Positions 17,512-26,360 of a stretch of 64,000 bases of DNA are shown here, piece by piece. The stretch is from NCBI RefSeq assembly GCF_000299875.1, contig NZ_AMRK01000002.1, positions 186,001 to 250,000 of the forward strand, in the 5' to 3' direction. Position 1 is the first letter of the stretch. Each line of letters opens with the position of its first letter. The position numbers and the translations under genes were made by a program. The notes under the pieces were generated by a model. That model was not told where the DNA came from. It did no database searches and worked only from the letters and a program-made list of their open reading frames with translations. Source of the DNA: Celeribacter baekdonensis B30. Its GTDB lineage: Bacteria; Pseudomonadota; Alphaproteobacteria; Rhodobacterales; Rhodobacteraceae.

Positions 17512-18978
17512 ATGCTCGAAATGCCCCCCGCTCACCCTTTTGACGATGACAAATTAAAAGAGGAATGCGGCGTTTTCGGCGCCGTTGGCGTTGCCGATGC
17601 CGCCTCTTTTATCGCCCTTGGCCTGCATGCGCTTCAGCATCGCGGCCAGGAAGCCGGCGGGATCGTCACCTATGATACCGAGGCCGGGTTTCAATCGGCG
17701 CGCCGCTTTGGCTATGTCCGCGACAATTTCACCAGCCAAAAAGTGATGGAAACCCTGCCCGGACCGATCGGCATCGGCCATGTGCGCTATTCCACGGCAG
17801 GCTCCAAAGGCAACACCGCGATCCGCGATGTGCAACCGTTCTTTGGTGAATTCGCCATGGGCGGGGCTGCGATTGCCCACAACGGCAATATCACCAACGC
17901 CGTCGCCCTGCGCCGCGAGTTGATCGAACGTGGATCGATTTTCCAATCCAGCTCGGATTCGGAATGCATCATCCACCTGATGGCCCGCTCGCTGCAACGC
18001 AACATCCCTGAGCGGATGAAAGACGCGCTGCGCCGGGTCGAAGGTGCGTTTTCCGTCGTCGCCATGACCCGCACCAAACTCATTGGTGTCCGCGATCCGC
18101 GCGGTGTACGCCCCCTCGTGTTGGGCAAGGTCGGCGACAAAGGCTATGTGCTCTCATCTGAGACCTGCGCGCTCGACATCATCGGCGCGGAATTTGTCCG
18201 CGAGATTGAGCCCGGCGAAATGGTGGTGATCTCGGATGGCAAAGTCCAAAGCTCGAAACCATTTGAGCCGAAACCCTCGCGGTTCTGCATCTTTGAGCAT
18301 GTATATTTTTCCCGTCCCGACAGCATCTTAGAGGGGCGTTCCGTCTATGAAACCCGCCGTCAGATCGGCGTGGAATTGGCGATTGAAGCGCCTGTGGAGG
18401 CCGATCTGGTCTGTCCGGTGCCCGACTCCGGCACGCCCGCCGCCATCGGCTATGCGTTTCAATCCGGCATCCCCTACGGCATGGGCATCATCCGCAACCA
18501 ATATATGGGGCGGACGTTTATTGAGCCATCGGAGCAGATCCGCAACATGGGGGTGCGTCTGAAATTGAACGTCAACCGTGCACTGATCCGCGACAAACGG
18601 ATCATTCTGGTCGATGACTCGGTGGTGCGCGGCACAACCTCGCAAAAGATCAAAGACATGCTATTGGACGCAGGCGCGGCCGAGGTCCATTTCCGCATCG
18701 CCTCTCCGCCGACCATGTGGCCCTGTTTTTACGGCGTCGACACGCCGGATCGCGACAAATTGCTGGCCGCATACATGTCGGTCGAACAAATGCGCGTGCA
18801 TTTGGGCGTCGATAGCCTTCAGTTCATCTCGCTCGACGGCTTGTATCGCGCTGCAGGCGTGGCCGAAGGCCGCGACGCCAACGCCCCACGCTATTGCGAC
18901 GCCTGTTTCTCCGGCGAATACCCGGTGGTGCCTTCCGATATGATCGACAAAGGCTTTAAACTGAAGGCCGCCGAATAA
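17512..18978 (+). CDS. purF: Amidophosphoribosyltransferase PurF
   Basis: First committed step of purine synthesis: PRPP + glutamine to phosphoribosylamine. About 488 residues. The mature N-terminal catalytic cysteine is in KEECGVFGAVG, so a short propeptide is removed, as in the Bacillus-type enzyme. Glutaminase motifs: GIGHVRYSTAG and AIAHNGNITNA. PRPP motif: IILVDDSVVRGTTS (about 354). CDACFSGEYPV near the end and CIFEHVYFSRPDS carry the other expected cysteines. The ATG at 17512 is chosen (GGAG about 12 bases upstream); 17521 is an alternative, and the frame extends back to 17470. Confidence 0.96.
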   Translation: MLEMPPAHPFDDDKLKEECGVFGAVGVADAASFIALGLHALQHRGQEAGGIVTYDTEAGFQSARRFGYVRDNFTSQKVMETLPGPIGIGHVRYSTAGSKGNTAIRDVQPFFGEFAMGGAAIAHNGNITNAVALRRELIERGSIFQSSSDSECIIHLMARSLQRNIPERMKDALRRVEGAFSVVAMTRTKLIGVRDPRGVRPLVLGKVGDKGYVLSSETCALDIIGAEFVREIEPGEMVVISDGKVQSSKPFEPKPSRFCIFEHVYFSRPDSILEGRSVYETRRQIGVELAIEAPVEADLVCPVPDSGTPAAIGYAFQSGIPYGMGIIRNQYMGRTFIEPSEQIRNMGVRLKLNVNRALIRDKRIILVDDSVVRGTTSQKIKDMLLDAGAAEVHFRIASPPTMWPCFYGVDTPDRDKLLAAYMSVEQMRVHLGVDSLQFISLDGLYRAAGVAEGRDANAPRYCDACFSGEYPVVPSDMIDKGFKLKAAE

Positions 18979-19485
18979 GTGGCCTCCATCCTCGATCTTG
19001 ATCCCCGCTGGCGCGCCCTTATGGCGAAAGGTGGGGTGATTGACATTGGCTTTGATCATCCATCCGAGTGGCCCCATGCGCCGCGTGGCGATCTGGCCTT
19101 TGTCAAAGAGGGCGCGGATCAATTGGCCTCGGAACTCTGCCGCTTGGATGAAACACGGTATCTGCGCGCCACGCTTACCCTGCCCATTCGCGGCGCAGAG
19201 GATGCTTTGGTGATCGCGCTTTGGGCCGAGGTGCCGCATCCGGTGTTTTACGCCTATCTTCAACATCTTGACGGTGGCCCCCTGCCCGAAAACACACGCG
19301 CCACTCTGGCCAATGATCTGTCGCCTCTGGTCGCCCAAGACAGCGCTCTGACGCTCAGCTTTGGCGATGGCTCTGTGCGACCCAGCGTCACCCTGACGGA
19401 TATCGCGGATATGTCCTTTGACGATCTTCTCGCCCTTTATGAGGCCAGTGGGACACTTGCGCGCGCCGATCTCACCGCCCCTTGA
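18979..19485 (+). CDS. DUF2199-like hypothetical protein
   Basis: 168 residues, GTG start directly abutting the purF stop, so probably translationally coupled. The middle (about 60-95), with YLRATLTLPIRGAEDALVIA followed by LWAEVPHPVFYAYL, resembles the core of DUF2199 proteins (a variable 'C...fflR...l.ipv...w..W' pattern), and the C-terminal half is acidic. No membrane segment. Family assignment is tentative, and DUF2199 has no known function. Confidence 0.75.
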   Translation: MASILDLDPRWRALMAKGGVIDIGFDHPSEWPHAPRGDLAFVKEGADQLASELCRLDETRYLRATLTLPIRGAEDALVIALWAEVPHPVFYAYLQHLDGGPLPENTRATLANDLSPLVAQDSALTLSFGDGSVRPSVTLTDIADMSFDDLLALYEASGTLARADLTAP

Positions 19486-19518
19486 CCGCGCCGCGATTTC
19501 CCCGCACACATCCCTCTG

Positions 19519-19566
19519 ATTTGGCCTCTAATTTGGCCTCTAATTTGGCGTCCAAACTGGCCTCCC
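19519..19566. repeat. Four degenerate 12-bp tandem copies
   Basis: Two exact copies of ATTTGGCCTCTA (19519-19530 and 19531-19542), then ATTTGGCGTCCA and AACTGGCCTCCC. They lie between the gene ending at 19485 and the SDR starting at 19594; no reading frame uses them. They look like a small slippage-derived minisatellite. Confidence 0.75.
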
Positions 19567-19593
19567 TCCGGCCCTGATGACTGGGAAGAACAC

Positions 19594-20262
19594 ATGACAG
19601 ACCACACAAAAGTCGCCCTCATCACCGGCGCATCACGCGGCCTTGGCTTTTTCCTCGCCGAAGCTCTGGCACCGACCTATCACATCGTCGCCGTGGCCAA
19701 GACCACAGGCGCGCTCGAAGAGTTGGACGACCGGATCAAAGCCAAAGGCGGCGACGCCACATTGGCCCCGATGGATGTGACCAATCCGGACGCGATGGCG
19801 CATCTGTGTCGCGGCATTTTTGACCGCTGGGGGCATCTCGACCTGTGGGCGCACACGGCGATCTACGCACAGCTTCTGTCGCCTGCCGATCACATCGACC
19901 CCAAAGACTTTGACCGCACCATCGGCACCAATGTGACCGCCACGGGCAAGTTGATGCCGATGATTTCGCCGCTTTTGAACATGGCCCCCACCCCCGCCGA
20001 TGTGCTGTTTTTCGACGATCCGCATGCGGGCGAGAAATTCTTTGGCGCCTACGGGGCATCGAAAGCCGCGCAGATTGCCATGGCCAAAAGTTGGCAGGCC
20101 GAGGTCGCACATGTCGAAAAAGCGCCGCGCATTCATGTGCTGTCCCCGCGCCCGATGCCGACGGGCACCCGCGCGCGGTTTTTCCCCGGCGAAGACCGCG
20201 CCACGCTGACCCATCCGCGCGACGAAGCGCCGCGTTTGCTCAAAGAGATCGGGCTGATCTGA
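19594..20262 (+). CDS. SDR family NAD(P)-dependent oxidoreductase
   Basis: 222 residues, short-chain dehydrogenase/reductase. Cofactor motif LITGASRGLGFFLAEAL at the N-terminus, a DVTNP acidic site, and YGASKAAQIAMAKS carrying the YxxxK pair (about 151-155). The usual NNAG is replaced by AHTAIY, and the catalytic serine position before YxxxK reads FFDDPHAGEKF, without a serine. It may therefore be a divergent or impaired member; substrate unknown. Good start after a GGGAAG purine stretch. Convergent with the VOC gene. Confidence 0.87.
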   Translation: MTDHTKVALITGASRGLGFFLAEALAPTYHIVAVAKTTGALEELDDRIKAKGGDATLAPMDVTNPDAMAHLCRGIFDRWGHLDLWAHTAIYAQLLSPADHIDPKDFDRTIGTNVTATGKLMPMISPLLNMAPTPADVLFFDDPHAGEKFFGAYGASKAAQIAMAKSWQAEVAHVEKAPRIHVLSPRPMPTGTRARFFPGEDRATLTHPRDEAPRLLKEIGLI

Positions 20263-20285
20263 GTGCCGCTGATGACGGCCACGGA

Positions 20286-20687
20286 TTACAAAGGCGCGAA
20301 CAGGTCGATCTTGTAGCCATCCGGGTCCGCCACGGTGGCGTAGCGTTGGCCCCAAAACGCATCCCAAGGGGCGTCCACCACGGTGAACCCGGCGCTTGCA
20401 ATCTCGCCCGCCACCCGGTCCACCTCTGTCGGCGTGGCACAGAGCATGGCAAAACCCGAATGGTTCGCGGGCCGTGGCTTTTCCCCGATCAGTGTTTCCG
20501 ACAATGTCGCCGCGTCAATCATCAACCGCACTGCCCCCGGCGCCGTGTTGGGTTCGACGTGATCGGCATTGGTCTCGACCCCGTCGAAATCAAACCCCAA
20601 TAGGCGATAAAACGCCACAGAGCGCGCCATGTCGGTGGCGGTCACGGCGATGGCATCAAGCACGGGGCGTGGGGCGGTTACAGACAT
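20286..20687 (-). CDS. VOC family protein (glyoxalase/bleomycin-resistance fold)
   Basis: 133 residues with the two beta-alpha-beta-beta-beta modules of the vicinal oxygen chelate superfamily: N-terminal DMARSVAFYRLLGFDFDGV and C-terminal FGQRYATV-type strand (here FWGQRYATVADPDGYKIDLF). HSGFAML in the middle could supply a metal-ligand histidine. Substrate unknown; it could be a dioxygenase-like enzyme or a binding protein. Stand-alone gene, convergent with the upstream SDR and divergent from surE. Confidence 0.87.
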   Translation of the reverse strand: MSVTAPRPVLDAIAVTATDMARSVAFYRLLGFDFDGVETNADHVEPNTAPGAVRLMIDAATLSETLIGEKPRPANHSGFAMLCATPTEVDRVAGEIASAGFTVVDAPWDAFWGQRYATVADPDGYKIDLFAPL

Positions 20688-20854
20688 ACTCTCTCCAGTT
20701 CACAAAAGGCGTGTCGCGGCACCTTTAAACCTCAGGTTTTTCCCGAAACGCCATAAATATCAGGGCTGCGGCGGGCCACTGACCTTGCCGCGATTCCGAG
20801 CCTGCTTTAAGGAGGAAAGGAAGACAAGTGCCAGTCAGACAAAAGGGCCCCTCC

Positions 20855-21646
20855 ATGCGCATCCTGATCACCAACGATGACGGCATCAATGCGCCGGGCC
20901 TCAAAACGCTTGAGGCCATCGCCCATACGGTTGCCGGTCCCGAAGGCGAGGTCTGGGTCGTCGCCCCCGCGTTTGAACAATCCGGCGTCGCGCATTGCAT
21001 TTCCTATTCTCACCCGACCATGATCACCGAGATTGCCCCGCGCCGCTGGGCTGCCGAAGGCTCGCCTGCCGATTGCGTTTTGGCCGGGCTGCATGACATC
21101 TTGCCGCAGCGGCCGGATTTGGTGCTCTCTGGCGTCAACCGGGGCAATAACGCGGGTGAAAACGTGATGTATTCCGGCACGATCGGCGGCGCAATGGAAG
21201 CGGCGCTACAAGGCGTGAAAGCCATTGCCTTATCGCAATTCTTCGGACCGCAAAACGCCACACTTGAGGATATGTTTGAAAGCGCTGCCGTGCATGGGGC
21301 CGAAGTGGTCAACACGCTTCTGACCCAAGCGCCCTGGGGCGAAGGCGCAGATTACACCTTGTTTTACAACGTGAACTTTCCACCTCTCCCGGCCTCTGAG
21401 ACCAAAGGCCTCGCCATTTGCCGCCAAGGCCGCCGGAAAACGCCGGGCTTTGGCATCGAAGGCCAAGTCTCGCCCACCGGGCGGCGGTTCTTGTGGGTGC
21501 GCGGGTCCGAGCAATCGGTCGACACCGGCCCCGGCACCGATGTGACAGCCAATTTGGCCGGCCATATCTCGGTCACACCAATGCGTGCCGATCTGACCGC
21601 GCATGACATGCTCAAAGGCCTCTCCGCCTTGGAAAAAGCCGTCTGA
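20855..21646 (+). CDS. surE: 5'/3'-nucleotidase SurE
   Basis: Survival protein E, a metal-dependent nucleoside monophosphate phosphatase. 263 residues from [15 protein letters not shown], the normal N-terminus carrying the DD metal ligands; [22 protein letters not shown] gives the remaining active-site residues. A GTG at 20828 with a better ribosome site (AAGGAGGAAAGG) would add nine residues and cannot be excluded. The stop overlaps the pcm start by one base (TGATG), and the surE-pcm-nlpD order is the same as in E. coli. Confidence 0.95.
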   Translation: MRILITNDDGINAPGLKTLEAIAHTVAGPEGEVWVVAPAFEQSGVAHCISYSHPTMITEIAPRRWAAEGSPADCVLAGLHDILPQRPDLVLSGVNRGNNAGENVMYSGTIGGAMEAALQGVKAIALSQFFGPQNATLEDMFESAAVHGAEVVNTLLTQAPWGEGADYTLFYNVNFPPLPASETKGLAICRQGRRKTPGFGIEGQVSPTGRRFLWVRGSEQSVDTGPGTDVTANLAGHISVTPMRADLTAHDMLKGLSALEKAV

Positions 21647-22287
21647 TGACCATGAACCCCGAAGCGCAGATGCAGTTCCTCTACACCCTCCGATCCAAAG
21701 GGGTAACCGATGGGCGCACGCTTCAGGCCATGGAAAAAATCGACCGCGGCGTCTTTGTCAAAGGCCTGTTTGCCACCCGCGCCTATGAGGATATGCCGCT
21801 GCCCATCGCCTGTGGCCAAACGATCTCGCAACCCTCCGTGGTGGGGCTGATGACACAGGCGCTCAATGTGCAACCGCGCGATAAGGTGTTGGAGGTCGGC
21901 ACCGGCTCCGGCTATCAGGCCGCGATCCTCAGCCAACTGGCCCGCCGCGTCTATACCGTGGACCGCTACCTGCGCCTTGTGCGCGAGGCACAACTCGTGT
22001 TTGACAGCCTCGGCATCGTCAATATCACTGCCATGGCGATTGATGGCAGCTACGGCCTACCCGATCAGGCACCGTTTGATCGCATCCTTGTGACCGCCGC
22101 CGCGGAGGACCCTCCCGGCCCGCTCTTGGCGCAGCTCAAAACAGGCGGTATCATGGTTTTACCAGTGGGGCAGTCGGACACGGTCCAAAGCCTTATCAAA
22201 GTGACACGCACCGAGACCGGGTTTGACTACGAAGAACTCCGTTCCGTGCGCTTCGTGCCCCTCGTCGAGGGGATGGGTCAGGAGTAA
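21646..22287 (+). CDS. pcm: Protein-L-isoaspartate O-methyltransferase Pcm
   Basis: Repairs isoaspartyl residues of aged proteins using SAM. 213 residues. PCMT-specific [20 protein letters not shown] (about 49-68), SAM motif [19 protein letters not shown] (about 84) and the late GGIMVLPVG are present. Overlaps the surE stop by one base. Confidence 0.96.
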   Translation: MTMNPEAQMQFLYTLRSKGVTDGRTLQAMEKIDRGVFVKGLFATRAYEDMPLPIACGQTISQPSVVGLMTQALNVQPRDKVLEVGTGSGYQAAILSQLARRVYTVDRYLRLVREAQLVFDSLGIVNITAMAIDGSYGLPDQAPFDRILVTAAAEDPPGPLLAQLKTGGIMVLPVGQSDTVQSLIKVTRTETGFDYEELRSVRFVPLVEGMGQE

Positions 22288-22375
22288 ACGAACCCTCCGC
22301 AAGAGGGGGTGACAGGGGCGGCCATGGGGCCAATCTCCAACAGAGGGCAAAGCCCAAGGACTTGAGGATAGAGCC

Positions 22376-23572
22376 ATGACGATTTCATCTTTGGTACAGA
22401 CGCGCGGAACTGCGCAAAACAGAATGCGCGCCCTTTTGCTGGGGTCGGCCCTTTTGGCGCTGAGTGCGTGCGACAAACCGATCGACTTTGACATGCGCGG
22501 TCTGACCGATGCGTTTTCGACCGCCCCCGCCGCCAACGAGGCCAAAACCGCCGCCAAACCTGTGCCCAACGCGCAGGGCGTGATTTCTTATCCGAATTAC
22601 CAAGTGGTTGTGGCCAAACGTGGCGACACGATCGGTTCTGTCGCGGCGCGTGTCGGCCTTCCCGTGACGGAATTGGCCCGCTACAACGGCATCCCGGTGG
22701 ACGTGACCCTGCGCCCCGGCGAAGTGATCGCGTTGCCCCGCCGGATCGGCGACGGCCAATCCACCGCGACCCCAACCGGCACCATTGCCACGGGCGAACG
22801 CATCGACATCGCGGCTCTGGCAGATGAGGCCATCACCGACGCTGAGACCAAAACAACCACCACGCCGATTGCCCAGAGCAATCCGTCCGAACCGGTGGCC
22901 GGTATGGAACCGATCCGCCACCAGGTTCAGCGCGGCGAAACCGCCTATTCCATCGCCCGCAAATACGGTGTCTCCGTACGCGCCTTGGCCGATTGGAACG
23001 GGCTTGGATCGGACCTTGCTGTCACCGAGGGCCGCTATCTTTTGATCCCGGTGAAAACCTCCGAGGGCGTCTCTGAGACCGCCATCACGACCGAGCCGGG
23101 CAAAGGGTCGGCCACCCCCACACCGCCCTCTGCCGCCGCCCCCCTGCCGGACCCGGACTTGGCCAAACCGGCCCCTGCGGTCACCAAACCGGCCGCGGAC
23201 CTTGGCGCGACACAGACGTCAAACTCAGAGATGGCCAAACCCGTCTCCGGCGCAATCATCCGCGATTACGACAAGACCAAATCGAAATTCATCCTGTTTT
23301 CCGCCCCCGCAGGCACGCCGGTGAAAGCGGCCAAGGACGGGACGGTCAAATTGATCTCGACCAACGCCGATGGGGTGAAAATCATGGTGGTCGATCACGG
23401 CGACGGCCTACAAACCGCCTATAGCTTTATCGACAGCATTTCGGTGAAAAAGGGCGCCAGCGTCAAACGCGGTCAGACCATTGCAAAAGTGACGGCCAAC
23501 GAATTCAACGCGTTGCAATTCATGGTCTTCAAAGGCACACAAACCGTCGATCCGACGCCCTATTTGAACTGA
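22376..23572 (+). CDS. nlpD: NlpD-like lipoprotein: two LysM domains and a degenerate M23 domain
   Basis: 398 residues. A lipoprotein signal with lipobox LSAC ends at about residue 35. LysM 1 is at about 72-122 (VVVAKRGDTIGSVAARVG), LysM 2 at about 180-225 (HQVQRGETAYSIARKYG), then a Pro/Ala linker and an M23/LytM-like fold (about 290-398). In the M23 domain the zinc ligands are replaced: the usual HxxxD gives KFILFSAP, and the HxH gives LQFMVF. It is therefore probably an inactive LytM protein that activates cell-wall amidases, as NlpD and EnvC do in E. coli. It follows surE-pcm in the classical order. A terminator follows at 23603. Confidence 0.9.
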   Translation: MTISSLVQTRGTAQNRMRALLLGSALLALSACDKPIDFDMRGLTDAFSTAPAANEAKTAAKPVPNAQGVISYPNYQVVVAKRGDTIGSVAARVGLPVTELARYNGIPVDVTLRPGEVIALPRRIGDGQSTATPTGTIATGERIDIAALADEAITDAETKTTTTPIAQSNPSEPVAGMEPIRHQVQRGETAYSIARKYGVSVRALADWNGLGSDLAVTEGRYLLIPVKTSEGVSETAITTEPGKGSATPTPPSAAAPLPDPDLAKPAPAVTKPAADLGATQTSNSEMAKPVSGAIIRDYDKTKSKFILFSAPAGTPVKAAKDGTVKLISTNADGVKIMVVDHGDGLQTAYSFIDSISVKKGASVKRGQTIAKVTANEFNALQFMVFKGTQTVDPTPYLN

Positions 23573-23579
23573 CGGGTTT

Positions 23580-23838
23580 GAGTATTTTTTCACGGTAAAG
23601 ACAAAAGGCCGCGCAGAGACATGCGCGGCCTTTTGGGTTTGAAAACGCTGTCTTCACCTTGATCTGATCTATCTCAATCACGGTACAGGCGGGAGCGCCG
23701 ATGACCGTTCGCGGTAAAGACCTCCCGGCCCGTGGGACCAAACCCCTTCCAAAGACGCTATGGATCGGCGGCCGGAATGCAACACCCTGCAGGCCTTCCA
23801 CTTTACCGTGATTTGGCTTTACCGTGATTTAAATACTC
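23580..23838. repeat. Inverted repeat pair GAGTATTT...CACGGTAAAG
   Basis: The plus strand at 23580-23600 and the minus strand at 23838-23817 carry nearly the same 21-22 bases (GAGTATTT, then 3-4 variable bases, then TCACGGTAAAG). They flank the intergenic region close to both convergent genes' stop codons. Origin unknown; possibly a dispersed short repeat of this genome. Confidence 0.65.
23603..23634. terminator. Bidirectional intrinsic terminator
   Basis: A 13-bp perfect stem (23603-23615 with 23622-23634) with a 6-base loop, A-rich on the left and T-rich on the right, so it works on both strands. It ends nlpD on the plus strand and probably the tatABC-DUF815 transcript on the minus strand. 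Confidence 0.88.
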
Positions 23839-23840
23839 AC

Positions 23841-24698
23841 TTACCCAAGCGCGACACCCTTGCGCCCAGCCAAGTCCGTGAAATATTGCCACGCCACCCG
23901 GCCAGAGCGCGAGCCGCGGGTGGCTTGCCATTCCACCGCCTCGGCGCGCAGCGAATCGTCGTCAATGTCGACCCCATAGGCGTCACAATAACCCCGGATC
24001 ATTGTCAGATACTCATCTTGCGAACAGGGATGGAAGCCCAGCCATAGACCGAAGCGATCCGAAAGCGAGACTTTTTCCTCTACCGCCTCCGAGGGATTGA
24101 TCGCAGAAGAGCGTTCGTTTTCAATCATATCGCGCGGCATCAGGTGCCGGCGATTTGAGGTGGCATAGAACAACACATTGTCCGGGCGGCCCTCGATCCC
24201 GCCATCCAGCACGGCTTTGAGCGATTTGTAATGTTCGTCATCATGGCTAAACGACAGGTCGTCACAAAACAGCAAAAACCGATACTCGGAGCCGCGCAAA
24301 AGCGCCAACAGCCGCGACACAGTGCCAAGGTCTTCGCGCTGCATTTCCACGATCTTGAGGCCCAACCCGTCGGCCACTACAGCCGCATGAACGGATTTCA
24401 CCAAGGACGATTTGCCCATCCCCCGCGCCCCCCACAACAGCGCATTGTTGGCCGATAGGCCGCGCGCGAATTGGCGGGTGTTTTCAAGCAAGGTGTCACG
24501 CGACCGATCCACACCGACGAGCAGAGACAGATCGACCCGCGACACGTTTTGAACCGGCACAAGCGCGTCCGGTTCGGTGTGCCAGACATAGGCATCTGCC
24601 CCGTCAAAATCAGGTGCGGCCAGAGGTGCGGGGGCCATACGTTCCAGGGCCTCCGCAATACGTTTGAGGGTCTTTTTGCTCATGGCAACCTCGCTCAT
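23841..24698 (-). CDS. DUF815-type AAA ATPase
   Basis: 285 residues. Walker A LLWGARGMGKSSLVK (about 88-101), Walker B FLLFCDDLSF, sensor-like YATSNRRHLMPRDM and a C-terminal helical part. This matches the DUF815 family of stand-alone P-loop ATPases found next to tat genes in many alphaproteobacteria; its client is unknown. The start at 24698 overlaps the tatC stop (ATGA). A second ATG at 24683, with GAGG 6 bases upstream (MSKKTLKRIAEALERM), is an equally good start. Confidence 0.9.
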   Translation of the reverse strand: MSEVAMSKKTLKRIAEALERMAPAPLAAPDFDGADAYVWHTEPDALVPVQNVSRVDLSLLVGVDRSRDTLLENTRQFARGLSANNALLWGARGMGKSSLVKSVHAAVVADGLGLKIVEMQREDLGTVSRLLALLRGSEYRFLLFCDDLSFSHDDEHYKSLKAVLDGGIEGRPDNVLFYATSNRRHLMPRDMIENERSSAINPSEAVEEKVSLSDRFGLWLGFHPCSQDEYLTMIRGYCDAYGVDIDDDSLRAEAVEWQATRGSRSGRVAWQYFTDLAGRKGVALG

Positions 24699-25588
24699 TT
24701 CTCGTCGTCAAACTCACCGAACAGGTCTTCGTCTTCTCCCAATACGCCAGCGGCGCGCAGCTCTTCGGTGCGTTTCTTTTCAACGCGGGCGACGAGGAAG
24801 ATGGAGATTTCGTAGAGGCCATAGACCACGACAAACAGGATCAATTGTGTCGTCACATCCGGCGGCGTGACCAGGGCGGCGACGGTCAAGATGCCCACGA
24901 CCGCATATTTGCGGGTTGAGCGCAGCCCGTGCGCCGTGGCCAATCCGGCCTTACCCATCAGGGTCAACAGCACCGGAAGCTGAAAGCACAACCCAAAGGC
25001 CACGATCATTTTCAACGTAATATCAAGGCTCTCATTCACCTTCCCGTTGAACACGATGTCAATGCCCGTGTCCTTGGTCGCGGTCGCCACATCGCCGCCA
25101 TTGGCAACAAGCGCGCCGACAAAAGAGGGCAGATCGGCAAAGCCCAAAAAGAACGTCATCGCCAGCGGCACAACCACATATTGCGCGAAAGCCGCGCCCA
25201 TGAGGAACAACACCGGCGAGGCGATGAGAAAGGGCAAGAATGCATTCTTTTCATTGCGGTACAGCCCCGGCGCGACAAAGCGCCAAAGCTGATAGGCGAT
25301 CACTGGAAAGGCCAGAGCCAGCCCGCCGACCATGGAAATGCGGATCAGGGTAAAGAAATATTCTTGCGGTGCGGTGTATTGCATCACCGGGTTCGGATTG
25401 CCCAAGGCGCGCATGGATTTTTCGATCGGGATCAGCAGAAAATCAAGGATCGGACTGGCCACGGTAAAACAGATCACCATCGCCACGACAAAGGCCAAAG
25501 CGGCCCGGATCAACCGGGTGCGCAGCTCGGCCAGATGTTCGACCAACGGGGCGGAGCTGTCTTCGATATCGCTGTCAGTTTGGCTCAT
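24695..25588 (-). CDS. tatC: Sec-independent translocase subunit TatC
   Basis: Receptor for twin-arginine signal peptides in the inner membrane. 297 residues, six membrane helices. The conserved N-terminal LVEHLAELRTRLIRAALAF and the first-loop F-x-L region (YFFTLIRISMVGGLALAFPV) are clear; the cytoplasmic C-terminal tail is long and charged. The start overlaps the tatB stop (ATGA); it is followed by the overlapping DUF815 gene. Confidence 0.96.
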   Translation of the reverse strand: MSQTDSDIEDSSAPLVEHLAELRTRLIRAALAFVVAMVICFTVASPILDFLLIPIEKSMRALGNPNPVMQYTAPQEYFFTLIRISMVGGLALAFPVIAYQLWRFVAPGLYRNEKNAFLPFLIASPVLFLMGAAFAQYVVVPLAMTFFLGFADLPSFVGALVANGGDVATATKDTGIDIVFNGKVNESLDITLKMIVAFGLCFQLPVLLTLMGKAGLATAHGLRSTRKYAVVGILTVAALVTPPDVTTQLILFVVVYGLYEISIFLVARVEKKRTEELRAAGVLGEDEDLFGEFDDEK

Positions 25589-26256
25589 GCCTCGCCCTCA
25601 TTCGATGTGGTCATCTTCGCGGCTTTGACGGGTTTGGCCGCCGCTTTTTTAGGGGCGGCTTTCGGGGCCGTTGGCTTTTTTGCAGCGGCGGGTTTGGCCA
25701 CAGCCGACTTAGCCGCTGTCGCCTTAGCTGCAGGTTTCTTTGCAACAGGCTTTTTTGCCGCCGGTTTCTTCGCCGCAGGCGCCTTTACGGGGGCCGCAGC
25801 CGCCTCTGCCTCAGCCGCTTTGCGTTCGGTCGCCTTCTTCGCCGCACTCTCTGAAATTTTCTTGGCCGCCTCAGCTCGCTCGGGGCTCAGCTCATCTTTC
25901 TGGAGCGCCGTCGTTTTCGGCGCAGCCTTGCCATCAGAAGACTTCATCGGGTCCCATTTTTCAAAGGTCGATGCCGCCTCGTTGAGCTTATCAAGCCCGA
26001 ATTTCTTTGGGTTTGTCGCGCCTTTGAAGGCGTCCGAGGCCTCTTTGATCCCACTCTCGTCGGCAGCACTTTCCATCGCCCGCGAAAACTCCCGCGCCAT
26101 GGATTTCGCCCGCGCCGTGAACCGTCCCAGCGTTCGGAACATCCCCGGCAGGTCCTTTGGGCCGACGACGATCAACGCCACGACCCCGATGACCAAAAGT
26201 TCTGACATGCCCATGTCAAAGAAGAGCGGAATGGACGGCATCACGATAGCACTCAT
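25585..26256 (-). CDS. tatB: Sec-independent translocase subunit TatB with a long Lys/Ala-rich tail
   Basis: About 223 residues. The single membrane helix and hinge FDMGMSELLVIGVVALIVVG followed by PKDLPGMFRTLGRFTARAK are diagnostic. The amphipathic helix ends near residue 85; from about 130 the protein is almost entirely Ala, Lys and Pro in AAKKP/VAKKP repeats, like a histone H1 tail, which is longer than in E. coli TatB. Start uncertain: GTG 26262, ATG 26256 (chosen) or ATG 26241 or 26214, since the family usually begins just before FD-x-G. It lies about 100 bases after tatA. Confidence 0.92.
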   Translation of the reverse strand: MSAIVMPSIPLFFDMGMSELLVIGVVALIVVGPKDLPGMFRTLGRFTARAKSMAREFSRAMESAADESGIKEASDAFKGATNPKKFGLDKLNEAASTFEKWDPMKSSDGKAAPKTTALQKDELSPERAEAAKKISESAAKKATERKAAEAEAAAAPVKAPAAKKPAAKKPVAKKPAAKATAAKSAVAKPAAAKKPTAPKAAPKKAAAKPVKAAKMTTSNEGEA

Positions 26257-26360
26257 GCGCACACGCCTTTTTCACAAAAACCCAAAAGAAGCGGATCGAC
26301 CCGCCCCAAACGAGGCTCAGATCCGGCGAAGGCGAGACTGGTCCCGCCAAAAGACAGGGT

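Larger units (their letters stand above)
23573..23840. other. Structured intergenic region with repeated CACGGTAAAG motifs
   Basis: Between the convergent nlpD-like and DUF815-like genes. It contains a bidirectional terminator (23603-23634) and five copies or near copies of a CGGTAAAG motif: plus strand at 23591-23600, about 23679-23687 (ACGGTACAG) and 23710-23719, minus strand at 23801-23810 and 23817-23826. The outermost copies extend into an inverted repeat. No coding frame is convincing. Confidence 0.6.
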
